Positions 1 through 6,922 of a stretch of DNA of 19,426 nt are shown here, in pieces. Positions within the stretch are counted from its first letter, which is position 1. The number at the start of each line of letters is the position of its first letter. The position numbers and the translations under genes are program-made. The DNA lies in assembly GCA_947628635.1 (NCBI GenBank), contig CANRAX010000010.1, positions 1 through 19,426 on the forward strand, read 5' to 3'. The notes under the pieces were generated by a model that had not been told where the DNA came from, ran no database searches, and saw only the letters and a list, made by a program, of their open reading frames with translations. The stretch comes from an uncultured Bacilli bacterium. GTDB taxonomy: Bacteria > Bacillota_I > Bacilli_A > RF39 > UBA660.

Positions 1-510
1 TTATATCAATATTTAATAAATGTTGATGATGAAATGGTAATTGATTATTTAAAAATATTTACCTTTTTGTCAGTTGAGGAAATTTTGGACTTAGAAAAGA
101 AAAATAGAGAAAATCCACATTTAAGAGAAGCACATAAAGCTTTAGCTAGAGAGATAATTACAGATTTGCACGGTGAAGAAAGCTATTTAGAAGCTGTAAA
201 AATTAGTGAAAGTTTGTTTAGTGGTGATATTAAAAATTTTACGGGAAAAGAAATTGAAGAAGCATTTAAGGGATTAGAGGCTTTTAGTATTAATAGTGAT
301 ATGAATATTGTAGAACTACTTGTGGAAGTGGGTGTTTGTTCTAGTAAAAGAGAGGCCCGTGAGTTTGTTACAAATGGCTCAATAAGTTTAAATGGTGAAA
401 GGATAATTGATTTAGATTTTATTGTTTCAAAAGATAAATTAATTGATCAAAAGTATATTGTTATTAGAAGAGGTAAGAAAAAGTATTATCTTGGTACTAG
501 AGTGGATTAA
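1..510 (+). CDS. tyrS: Tyrosyl-tRNA synthetase, C-terminal part (5' end outside window)
   Basis: The reading frame is open from base 1, so this is the 3' part of a longer gene. TyrS charges tRNA-Tyr with tyrosine in the cytoplasm. The visible residues include the stretch LYQYLINVDDEMVIDYLKIF, typical of the bacterial TyrS region after the catalytic core (compare YQFWINxDDxDVxxxLKxFT). A C-terminal S4-type RNA-binding domain follows, around the motif SSKREAREFVTNGSISLNGE. The HIGH and KMSKS catalytic motifs lie upstream of the window and cannot be checked. No terminator follows the stop, and the next gene starts 36 bases later, so the two may be co-transcribed. Any T-box leader would also lie outside the window. 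The neighbouring rpsD matches the tyrS-rpsD pairing of Bacillus. The internal ATG at 34 is not a real start. Confidence 0.93.
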   Translation, partial: LYQYLINVDDEMVIDYLKIFTFLSVEEILDLEKKNRENPHLREAHKALAREIITDLHGEESYLEAVKISESLFSGDIKNFTGKEIEEAFKGLEAFSINSDMNIVELLVEVGVCSSKREAREFVTNGSISLNGERIIDLDFIVSKDKLIDQKYIVIRRGKKKYYLGTRVD

Positions 511-546
511 TTTTAGACATTAAATAATATTAGGAGTATAACTAAG

Positions 547-1734
547 ATGAGTAAGAGAAGTAAGGGTTTGAATTTTAATTTAAAAAAAATAAAATATTTG
601 AAAATAATAACTATATTTTGTTTAGTTATATTGACTATGGAACTTTGTTTTATGCTTTATAATTTGTATTATGTTAAGAAAAAAGATGTCTATTTTGATG
701 GTGTTAATAAGATTTTAAAAGTAGATAATTATTATGTAAGTGTTGGTGGCAATAATGATAATGAGAAGAATTATGAAAAAGCAAAAATAACAAAGTATAA
801 TGAAAAGCGAGAAAAAGTTTGGGAGAAACTCTATAATAAAGGAGTTTCAAGTAGTTTTAATAGTGTTTGTGTTGATGATTTGAATTTTGTTGCAGTTGGA
901 AAATATGTAAAAAAAGATGCTGATTATCAGCAAAATACTTCTAAGGGATTAATAGTTAAATATGATAAAAATGGTGATGTAGTCTGGGAAAAATATTTTA
1001 GTGATGCTGAAAAAAGTAATTTTAGAAGTATTAAAAAAGTAGATGATGGCTATATTGTCGTTGGAGAAAGCTTATTTCCAAAAGAGAATAAATCTCTTAT
1101 AGGTGGTGCTTATATAATTAAGTTTGATAAAAATGGAGAGATACTATGGCAAGAAAGATATGGAAATAATAGTAAGGCTTTATTCAATGATTTTGTAATT
1201 ACTGATGAAGAAATTTTTGTGGTTGGCAAAAATAATGAAAACTTAGGAATTATTGTAAAATATGATAAAAACGGTAGTATGCTTGACGAAGAAAGTTATC
1301 AAGGTGTAGATAGTTTAGGTTTTACGGGTATTTGTAATGATGATAATAGTTTATATGTTGTTGGAGGTAAAGGTAATAAAGGCTTAGTTGTTAAATATGA
1401 TAAAAATATCGATATTTTGGCTGATAAATTGTATTCTAGTAAAGAAGAAAGTCGGTTTAATAGAGTTTTGAAAGATGAAAATGGCAATTTAGTAGTTATT
1501 GGTTTAACTAGTACTGGAAAAAAAGCTTTGCATAAAGGATTGATTGGCAAGTATGATAGTGATTTAAAAGAATTGGCAATTGTTACTTCTCCGGATGAAA
1601 ATGATACTTATTACACAGATGTTATTTTAGATGATAAGAATTATTTGGTTAGTGGTTATTCTTTATATGAAGATGGTTACTTGGCAAAAATTATTTCATA
1701 TAGTAGAACTTTGAAAGCACTTAGTGAAACCTAA
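547..1734 (+). CDS. Membrane-anchored beta-propeller-like protein, unknown function
   Basis: This is a 395-residue protein with a basic N-terminus and one membrane segment at about residues 18-42; the rest is probably outside the cell. It holds about six tandem repeats of roughly 45-55 residues. Each runs: K(Y/F)DKNGxxxWE, a short loop, F(N/R)xxxxxDD, then (Y/F)xVVG. The clearest units centre on VKYDKNGDVVWEKYF and IKFDKNGEILWQERY. The extra strand-like N- and C-terminal ends could close a seventh blade. This pattern is known from PQQ-like or delta-60-type beta-propeller proteins of Firmicutes, but no catalytic residues are evident. It starts at ATG with AGGAG ten bases upstream. It sits 36 bases after tyrS with no visible terminator between, and ends at a hairpin shared with convergent rpsD. 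Binding or surface scaffolding is a guess; I do not recognise a named gene. Confidence 0.8.
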   Translation: MSKRSKGLNFNLKKIKYLKIITIFCLVILTMELCFMLYNLYYVKKKDVYFDGVNKILKVDNYYVSVGGNNDNEKNYEKAKITKYNEKREKVWEKLYNKGVSSSFNSVCVDDLNFVAVGKYVKKDADYQQNTSKGLIVKYDKNGDVVWEKYFSDAEKSNFRSIKKVDDGYIVVGESLFPKENKSLIGGAYIIKFDKNGEILWQERYGNNSKALFNDFVITDEEIFVVGKNNENLGIIVKYDKNGSMLDEESYQGVDSLGFTGICNDDNSLYVVGGKGNKGLVVKYDKNIDILADKLYSSKEESRFNRVLKDENGNLVVIGLTSTGKKALHKGLIGKYDSDLKELAIVTSPDENDTYYTDVILDDKNYLVSGYSLYEDGYLAKIISYSRTLKALSET

Positions 1735-1755
1735 AAGATGAAAAATGTTATAAAA

Positions 1756-1776
1756 AAAAGAGCTTGATGCTCTTTT
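1756..1776. terminator. Intrinsic terminator between convergent genes
   Basis: Arms AAAAGAGC (1756-1763) and GCTCTTTT (1769-1776) pair around a five-base loop. Read on the minus strand, the hairpin runs into eight consecutive T residues, so it is a strong terminator for rpsD and overlaps the rpsD stop codon. On the plus strand the trailing U tract is shorter (TTTT), but it may also stop the beta-propeller gene. Confidence 0.8.
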
Positions 1777-2377
1777 ACTTATTATAAAATTCAACAATTA
1801 AAGGTTCATTAATATCAGCATTAAGTTCATTTCTTTCAGGTAATCTAACATATGTTCCTTGCATTTTACCTTCATCATAGCTGATAAATTCAACTCTCTT
1901 ATTTGTCTTTGATAAAGAGTCGGTAACAACTTTTAAGTTTTTGTCGTCTTCTTTTAAAGAAATTACATCGCCAACTTTAACACGATATGATGGGATATCA
2001 ACTTTTTTACCATTAACAGTTACATGTCCGTGGTTTACAAGTTGTCTTGCACCACGACGAGTTGTTGCGAAACCTATACGATAAACTAAGTTATCTAGAC
2101 GAGATTCAAGTAATCTTAAAAAATTTGTACCTTGAATACCTTTCATTTTAGCAGCTTCTTCAAAAGTTTTTCTAAATTGTCTTTCATTTACACCATACAT
2201 GAAACGAACTTTTTGCTTCTCTTTTAATTGTGTTCCATAGTCTGATAATTTACCTTTACGAGCATTACCATGTTGACCAGGTCCATAAGGACGACGAGCT
2301 AACTCTTTACCAGTTTCACTAATAGAAAAACCAACACGACGAGCTTGTTTATAACTAGAACCAGTATATCTTGACAT
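1775..2377 (-). CDS. rpsD: 30S ribosomal protein S4
   Basis: This 200-residue protein has the full length and order of bacterial S4. The N-terminus is MSRYTGSSYKQARRVG, followed by RRPYGPGQHG, an S4 RNA-binding domain at about residues 90-155 with LESRLDNLVYRIGFATTR and ARQLVNHGHVTVNGKKVDIPSY, and a C-terminal VEFYNK. S4 binds the 5' domain of 16S rRNA and starts 30S assembly; in many bacteria it also represses its own mRNA. The zinc-binding Cys cluster found in some S4 N-termini is absent (C-minus type). It starts at ATG with AAGGAGT seven to eight bases upstream. It is a single-gene unit with its own promoter, a leader of about 160 bases, and a terminator at the stop codon. Confidence 0.98.
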   Translation of the reverse strand: MSRYTGSSYKQARRVGFSISETGKELARRPYGPGQHGNARKGKLSDYGTQLKEKQKVRFMYGVNERQFRKTFEEAAKMKGIQGTNFLRLLESRLDNLVYRIGFATTRRGARQLVNHGHVTVNGKKVDIPSYRVKVGDVISLKEDDKNLKVVTDSLSKTNKRVEFISYDEGKMQGTYVRLPERNELNADINEPLIVEFYNK

Positions 2378-2539
2378 ATATTAACTCCTTTCTTTAGATT
2401 ACAATTTCGCTTAAAAATAATTTAGTCGTACTTTAGGGAGTTTTTCTTATTTTTTCGCGTAAACAGCAATAGTTACTAAAATATAATTGAAAAACACTTT
2501 AAAATACTCCAAATTTGCTGTTTCTTTAAGGAATTTGCA
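2378..2539 (-). promoter_or_regulatory. Structured rpsD 5' leader, candidate S4 autoregulatory pseudoknot
   Basis: The rpsD transcript has a leader of about 160 bases, long for this compact genome. It can form a nine-base-pair perfect stem: AAACAGCAA (2523-2515) with TTGCTGTTT (2469-2461). Inside the loop, GGAGT (2510-2506) is complementary to ACTCC further downstream (2441-2437). Three more U-A pairs (2513-2511 with 2434-2432) are possible across a two-base bulge. Hairpin plus loop-to-downstream pairing makes a pseudoknot, the shape known for S4-binding sites in bacterial mRNAs. The pairing is seen in the sequence; the S4-binding role is inferred from the gene it precedes. Confidence 0.6.
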
Positions 2540-2545
2540 TTTCTA

Positions 2546-2574
2546 ATTATAGGGGAAAAAATTTTACTTGTCAA
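2546..2574 (-). promoter_or_regulatory. Sigma-A promoter of rpsD
   Basis: On the minus strand, TTGACA (2574-2569) is followed by a 17-base spacer and TATAAT (2551-2546). Both hexamers match consensus exactly with ideal spacing, as expected for a highly expressed ribosomal protein gene. Transcription should start near 2539. It is the only full-consensus promoter I found in the window. Confidence 0.92.
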
Positions 2575-2644
2575 GAAATTTATTTGTAGTAAATAATTAC
2601 TTTTTTAAAAAAATATTAAAATTGTAGAAAAAGGTATTTTTCTG

Positions 2645-2653
2645 TGCTAAAAT
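2645..2653 (+). promoter_or_regulatory. Extended -10 promoter of the ezrA unit
   Basis: TGCTAAAAT forms an extended -10 element (TG-N-TAAAAT), 27 bases before the preferred ezrA start. No good -35 lies 16-18 bases upstream; TTGTAG at 2622 is 20 bases away. The same TGCTAAAAT string recurs at 13841, in front of another gene. Confidence 0.5.
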
Positions 2654-2679
2654 ATTATTTGAGAATAGAGGTGAGAGAT

Positions 2680-4395
2680 ATGCCAAATAATATGTTTTTT
2701 ACAGTAATGATTATAGTTATGACATTTGTAATTTTGGTTGTCTTTTTACACTTATTTAGAGCTAATAGAAAGAAATTTTATAAAGATAAGGTAAAAGAAT
2801 TAGAAGTACAAAGAAATATGATTGCCTCAACTCCAGTATTGATTGAACTTGCAAAAATTGAGCCAGTTATAAAAAATGAAAAAATGGAAGAAAGATATAA
2901 TAGATGGCAAGATCGCTTTTCTTATATAAAAGATAATAGATTAAATGTAATAAATGATATGCTTATTGACTTAGATTTCTTTGTTGAAAAACGTGATTAT
3001 AAGTCATGTGGATATAGGATGGCTAAAGTAGAAATAGAAATTTATAAAGTAAGAGAAGCTGCCGAGCATTTGCTTGATGAAATTAGAGATGTAACGCTTA
3101 GTGAAGAAAAATATAGAACGATTGTTACAAAGTTAAAATCAAAATATAGAACATTAAATAAAGAATTTCAAGATCATAAGCAATTATATGAATCAATGCA
3201 GGAAGAAATAGAATTGCAACTTGAAAATATTGAAAGACGTTTTTTAGACTTCGAAAAAGTAATGGAGTCTAATGAATATAGTGAAGTTGTTCATATAGTA
3301 AAAGCTCTTGATAATATGATTGAGCATATGGATATAATTATTAGTGAGGCACCAGATGTTTTGTTGATGGCAAATCAAGTTATTCCAAATAGAATGGCTG
3401 AAATAGAACGTACTTATAAAGAAATGGTAGATAAAGGATTTCCTTTAGAATACCTAAATATTGAATATAATATAGAAGAATCTAAGAAAACCATAGAAAA
3501 GATTTTAGACAAAGTGAAAGTATTGGATTTAGAAGGTTGTATGTTTGATCTTAGGACAATGCTTGAATATTATGATTCATTATTTATAGATTTTGAGAAG
3601 GAGAGATTATCTAAAAAAGTCTATGAAGAGGAAAGAGGAGATTTTACTAAAAAATTAGAAAAAACTAATCAACTAGTTAAAGATATTTTTGATCAATTAG
3701 ATGATATTAAGAAGATGTATGATTTAAAAGATAGTGATATCCAAATTATTCATGAGGTTAATAAAGTATTGGTTGTTATTAATGATGATTATCATAAAAT
3801 GATTGCTAAAGAAGAAAGTCATTCAACGCCATTTTCAGTATTGAATGAAGAAATTGAAAATTTAACAGTTCGATTAAAAGAAATGGAAGATGATTTTGAT
3901 AAAGCTTTGAAATCATTGGGTAATATGTATGATGATGAGGTTCGGGCGAGAGAACAATTAGATGAAATTCAAGATTTGCTAAAACAATGTAAAGATAAAA
4001 TTCATAGTTATAAATTACCAGTAATTACAGATAATTATTTTGTTCAGTTATCTGAAGCTAATGAAGCGATTGAAGATGTAATTAGTGAATTAGAGCTTAA
4101 ACCAATAGTTATAAAAACCCTTAATACAAGAGTTGATACAGCTAGAGATTTAGTTTTGAAGCTTTTTAATACTACTAATGAAATGGTTAAAATGGCTAAA
4201 TTGTCCGAAATGGCTTTAGTTTATACCAATAGATATAGAATTAATAGAGATGATATTAACAAAAGACTAGATGATGCTGAGACAAAATTCTTTAAAGGAG
4301 ATTATAAAGTGGCTTTTGATATTACTATTCAAGCAATTTCATTAGTCAATGAAAAGATGAAAACTAAATTTGAGGAGTTAGCCAATGAACAATAG
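2680..4395 (+). CDS. ezrA: Septation ring formation regulator EzrA
   Basis: EzrA is a membrane-anchored regulator of FtsZ ring formation in Bacillota. It binds FtsZ and limits extra Z-rings while supporting division. The product is 571 residues, close to the roughly 560-570 usual for the family. An N-terminal membrane segment (about residues 5-27, rich in V, I, M and F) is followed by a long, highly charged alpha-helical, spectrin-like cytoplasmic region. Typical EzrA signatures include the early RKKFYKDKVKELE and RYNRWQDRF, and the C-terminal MAKLSEMALVYTNRYR. I chose ATG 2680 because GAGGTGAG lies just upstream. A GTG at 2644 is in frame but falls inside the -10 element. The position between rpsD and thiI agrees with Bacillus gene order. 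Its 3' end overlaps the next gene by 11 bases, so the two are translationally coupled. Confidence 0.93.
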   Translation: MPNNMFFTVMIIVMTFVILVVFLHLFRANRKKFYKDKVKELEVQRNMIASTPVLIELAKIEPVIKNEKMEERYNRWQDRFSYIKDNRLNVINDMLIDLDFFVEKRDYKSCGYRMAKVEIEIYKVREAAEHLLDEIRDVTLSEEKYRTIVTKLKSKYRTLNKEFQDHKQLYESMQEEIELQLENIERRFLDFEKVMESNEYSEVVHIVKALDNMIEHMDIIISEAPDVLLMANQVIPNRMAEIERTYKEMVDKGFPLEYLNIEYNIEESKKTIEKILDKVKVLDLEGCMFDLRTMLEYYDSLFIDFEKERLSKKVYEEERGDFTKKLEKTNQLVKDIFDQLDDIKKMYDLKDSDIQIIHEVNKVLVVINDDYHKMIAKEESHSTPFSVLNEEIENLTVRLKEMEDDFDKALKSLGNMYDDEVRAREQLDEIQDLLKQCKDKIHSYKLPVITDNYFVQLSEANEAIEDVISELELKPIVIKTLNTRVDTARDLVLKLFNTTNEMVKMAKLSEMALVYTNRYRINRDDINKRLDDAETKFFKGDYKVAFDITIQAISLVNEKMKTKFEELANEQ

Positions 4396-4981
4396 AGGTT
4401 TTGCAAAATTTGAGGTATTAACAGTAATTGTCCTTCTTGCGGTAATTATAACTTTTTTACTGACTTCAGTATTAAAAGCAGTTAATAATCAAAAATTTAA
4501 TTTAATGGTTACGGATGCTAAGAATTTCTCTAAAAATATAGTTATTGATACTACTGATAGTAGTGTTTACTATTTAAGAGACGCTATCAAAGATGAATTA
4601 TATGATAATATTAGAAGCCCATTTAGTTCTAATAATTGTGATGTTAATGAATCAAAAATAGAATTTAATGGAACAGAAAAATATGTGACATTAAAGTGTG
4701 ATAAATATTTAATATATAATGAAGTTAGTTCTAATGATAATTTTAGTATTTATAAAGTTTCTAAGTGGTTAAGTTCTAAAAATAGTGATAATTACCAAAA
4801 AATGGTAGGGTATAACTGTGAAAAAGATGGAAAAAAGGTATTTAAAGAATATTATGAAGAAGCTAATTTTTTGAATTATGTTAATGAAATGTATGATAAA
4901 GAGTATTTTTCTGTGAAAGATATAAAGGAATGCTCTGTTGTACAAAAGACATTTTTTAGAGATTTGAAGGTTGTAAGGTAG
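4385..4981 (+). CDS. Small type IV prepilin-like (pseudopilin-like) protein
   Basis: This 198-residue protein has a very short, positively charged leader (MNNRG) followed by FAKFEVLTVIVLLAVIITFLL. That matches the class III signal peptide layout: Gly before the cut, Phe after it, Glu at mature position 5, then a hydrophobic helix. Such proteins are processed by a PilD/ComC-type peptidase and assembled into pili or pseudopili. The rest is polar, with cysteines at several positions (for example NNCDVN, LKCDKY, YNCEKD and KECSVV), possibly two disulfides. It overlaps ezrA by 11 bases, with GAGGAG inside the ezrA end as ribosome binding site, and precedes a second prepilin-like gene. KF replaces the usual TL of GFTLIE, so processing needs proof. 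No pilus ATPase, platform protein or peptidase is in this window. Confidence 0.75.
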   Translation: MNNRGFAKFEVLTVIVLLAVIITFLLTSVLKAVNNQKFNLMVTDAKNFSKNIVIDTTDSSVYYLRDAIKDELYDNIRSPFSSNNCDVNESKIEFNGTEKYVTLKCDKYLIYNEVSSNDNFSIYKVSKWLSSKNSDNYQKMVGYNCEKDGKKVFKEYYEEANFLNYVNEMYDKEYFSVKDIKECSVVQKTFFRDLKVVR

Positions 4982-5020
4982 TTATTTAATTCAATTAGAA
5001 GGTTATTGAGGAAGATATTT

Positions 5021-6832
5021 ATGAAAATTAGAATAAAAGAAAAAGGTTTTACATTAGTAGAGTTATTAGTAGCCATTTCTATTATGTCTATTATTTTGAT
5101 AATGGCTATTCCTTCAATTGGGGCCATTCAACAGAGAAACGCTAATAAAAGATATAAAAATTATGGAGAAACGTTAATCTCAAGTGGTAAACTTTATACT
5201 GACAGTAATAATATTGATATGTTTGGTTATGAACAAGATGGTTGCTACGACATAAAATTTGAAAGCATGGTAGATAAAAAACTAGCTAAAGATATTGATT
5301 ATAAAGATGTAACTTGTGCAGATAAAACCTTAAAAAGAACTTTTGTCAGAGTTAAAAGATTAGATGGACAATATAAATATCAATTATCAATGTATTGTGT
5401 CGATAGTAAAGGTAATATGGCATATAGTGATTTGATGAAAGATAAAGAACCAATATGTGCTGGAGAAAAGTCATATTTAGGACCAGAAGTTATTGTAAAT
5501 CCTGAAAAGACAAATGGTTGGAGTAATAATAAAAATTATAAAGTAAGTATAACAGTAAAAGATGATGATGGATTATTAGAAAATAATGAGTTAGAGTATG
5601 CCTGGTGTAGTAAAAGTGATTGTAGTGATATAACTAGTTATACGAAAATAAAATTCAAAAATAAAAGAGATGTAAAGAAGGCGAGTGAAAAAATAAAAAT
5701 ACCAAGTACCGATGGAATATATTATTTAGCTGTTCGAACAGTAAAGGTTTCAGATGTATTTAATCATACAACTACTATTGATAGAACAACAACTCCATAT
5801 GGGCCATATAAATTAGATGCAACAGCCCCAACATGTGAAAGTCGAGGAGGAAGAACAACATGGTTAAATTCAAGTGTAGCAGGAGGACAAACAATATATG
5901 GTAAGTGTACTGATAATTTAAGTGGCTGTGTTGAAAATGAGGTAAAGAAAGATTTTACAGCGGATAAGAAAGGAAATGAAAGTCCAGGAACAGTACGAGA
6001 TAATGCAGGAAACAGCACAACATGTGAGAACCAACAAATAATGATAGATAAAACCGCCCCAACGTGTACTAGTAGTGGAGGCTCAACAGGCTGGGGAAGG
6101 ACAGCAGTTACGGTAAAGGGCGAATGCAAAGATAATTTAAGTGGCTGTGTAAAAGCAACAATACAACAAACATTTAGTCAAAATGGAAACTATGCGGGAA
6201 GTCCAGGAACAGTTCAAGATGTGGCTGGTAACAATACTCCTTGTGCTGCCAAAAGTGTATTGATAGACACTGTAGCACCAACTTGTACAGTTCAAAAGTC
6301 AGATAATAATTCAGCTTCAGGAGTTACGATAAAGGTATCTTGTGGTGATGCTCTTTCTGGTGTTAGTAAGTGTTGGACAAGTTCAACAGATAAAACAGTA
6401 ACAAAAGATAAAATTACAAGTACCGTTGAATATAATCCGAATAGTACAAAAAATATTTACAAAGAATATAGAGTAGAAGATAATGCTGGTAATTCAGTAC
6501 AATGTAGTAAGGTAACTGTAAATTTGCAAAAAGATACATGGAACAGTTGTAAAACTGGTTCTAATACCTGTAAATATGGATGTGATAGCTGCAAACGTAA
6601 AGGTAAAAGAGCAATAGGATCTTATGCTTTATGTGTTGCAGAATGTCCAGGTGATTCGTATTGTTCGCCAGAATACGATTATAGTTGTTCATATACTTAC
6701 TATGAAGATTGTAATTGTAGCAATTGTTATTCTGGAAGTAATACTTGCAAAGGTGGTTGGAATAAAAACTGGAAAAATGTTACTAGCTGTAAGGCGGCTA
6801 CTAACAGTGTACGTTGCAGATATCACTATTAA
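5021..6832 (+). CDS. Large prepilin-like protein with Ig-like repeats and cysteine-rich tail
   Basis: This 603-residue protein begins MKIRIKEKG, then FTLVELLVAISIMSIILIMA, a canonical type IV prepilin signal (cut after Gly9, Glu at mature position 5). A pilin-like region follows to about residue 150. Next comes one Ig-like segment (about 155-265) and three related repeats (about 267-343, 345-416 and 418-503), each opening with (A/V)APTC and holding D(N/A)LSG and (D/V)(N/A)AGN motifs. These resemble bacterial Ig-like adhesin repeats. The last 98 residues contain 14 cysteines and many Tyr, Ser and Asn, with a repeated SGSNTC/TGSNTC motif. ATG 5021 is preferred because GAGGAAG lies six bases upstream. 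It follows the smaller prepilin by 39 bases, in the ezrA unit. The length far exceeds ordinary pilins, suggesting a tip adhesin or surface protein; that role is inference. Confidence 0.82.
   Translation: MKIRIKEKGFTLVELLVAISIMSIILIMAIPSIGAIQQRNANKRYKNYGETLISSGKLYTDSNNIDMFGYEQDGCYDIKFESMVDKKLAKDIDYKDVTCADKTLKRTFVRVKRLDGQYKYQLSMYCVDSKGNMAYSDLMKDKEPICAGEKSYLGPEVIVNPEKTNGWSNNKNYKVSITVKDDDGLLENNELEYAWCSKSDCSDITSYTKIKFKNKRDVKKASEKIKIPSTDGIYYLAVRTVKVSDVFNHTTTIDRTTTPYGPYKLDATAPTCESRGGRTTWLNSSVAGGQTIYGKCTDNLSGCVENEVKKDFTADKKGNESPGTVRDNAGNSTTCENQQIMIDKTAPTCTSSGGSTGWGRTAVTVKGECKDNLSGCVKATIQQTFSQNGNYAGSPGTVQDVAGNNTPCAAKSVLIDTVAPTCTVQKSDNNSASGVTIKVSCGDALSGVSKCWTSSTDKTVTKDKITSTVEYNPNSTKNIYKEYRVEDNAGNSVQCSKVTVNLQKDTWNSCKTGSNTCKYGCDSCKRKGKRAIGSYALCVAECPGDSYCSPEYDYSCSYTYYEDCNCSNCYSGSNTCKGGWNKNWKNVTSCKAATNSVRCRYHY
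5821..6270 (+). repeat. Intragenic tandem repeat, about 219 bp unit
   Basis: Two consecutive Ig-like units inside the large prepilin gene share DNA identity. GATAATTTAAGTGGCTGTGT occurs at 5912 and 6131, and AGTCCAGGAACAGT at 5981 and 6200; both pairs are exactly 219 bases (73 codons) apart. This points to a fairly recent unit duplication. The third unit, to about 6530, is more diverged. Confidence 0.85.
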
Positions 6833-6836
6833 GATT

Positions 6837-6870
6837 AAGAAATTGATTTTATTCAGTTTCTTTTTTCTCT
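6837..6870 (+). terminator. Intrinsic terminator of the ezrA-prepilin unit
   Basis: AAGAAATTGA (6837-6846) pairs with TCAGTTTCTT (6853-6862; one G-U pair) around a six-base loop, followed by TTTT and a pyrimidine tract. It sits four bases after the large prepilin stop and separates this unit from thiI. Confidence 0.75.
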
Positions 6871-6889
6871 TTTTAAAATGAAAAAAAAT

Positions 6890-6898
6890 TGATATACT
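6890..6898 (+). promoter_or_regulatory. Extended -10 promoter of thiI
   Basis: TGATATACT gives an extended -10 (TG-N-TATACT), 24 bases before the thiI ATG. It lies directly after the preceding terminator. No convincing -35 hexamer is visible upstream. Confidence 0.5.
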
Positions 6899-6922
6899 TG
6901 TAGGTAGTTGGAGAGGTGCTTT

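Noticed and set aside
511..546. Possible riboswitch or terminator between tyrS and the propeller gene
   Set aside because: Only 36 bases, with no stable hairpin or U tract.
5764..6129. 121-codon open frame on the minus strand
   Set aside because: It lies entirely within the Ig-like repeats of the large prepilin gene, has no ribosome site, and its composition is the antisense of the Thr/Gly/Asp-rich repeats.
6624..6881. 85-codon plus-strand frame overlapping the prepilin tail
   Set aside because: It is a frame-shifted shadow of the cysteine-rich tail that runs through the terminator; no ribosome site.
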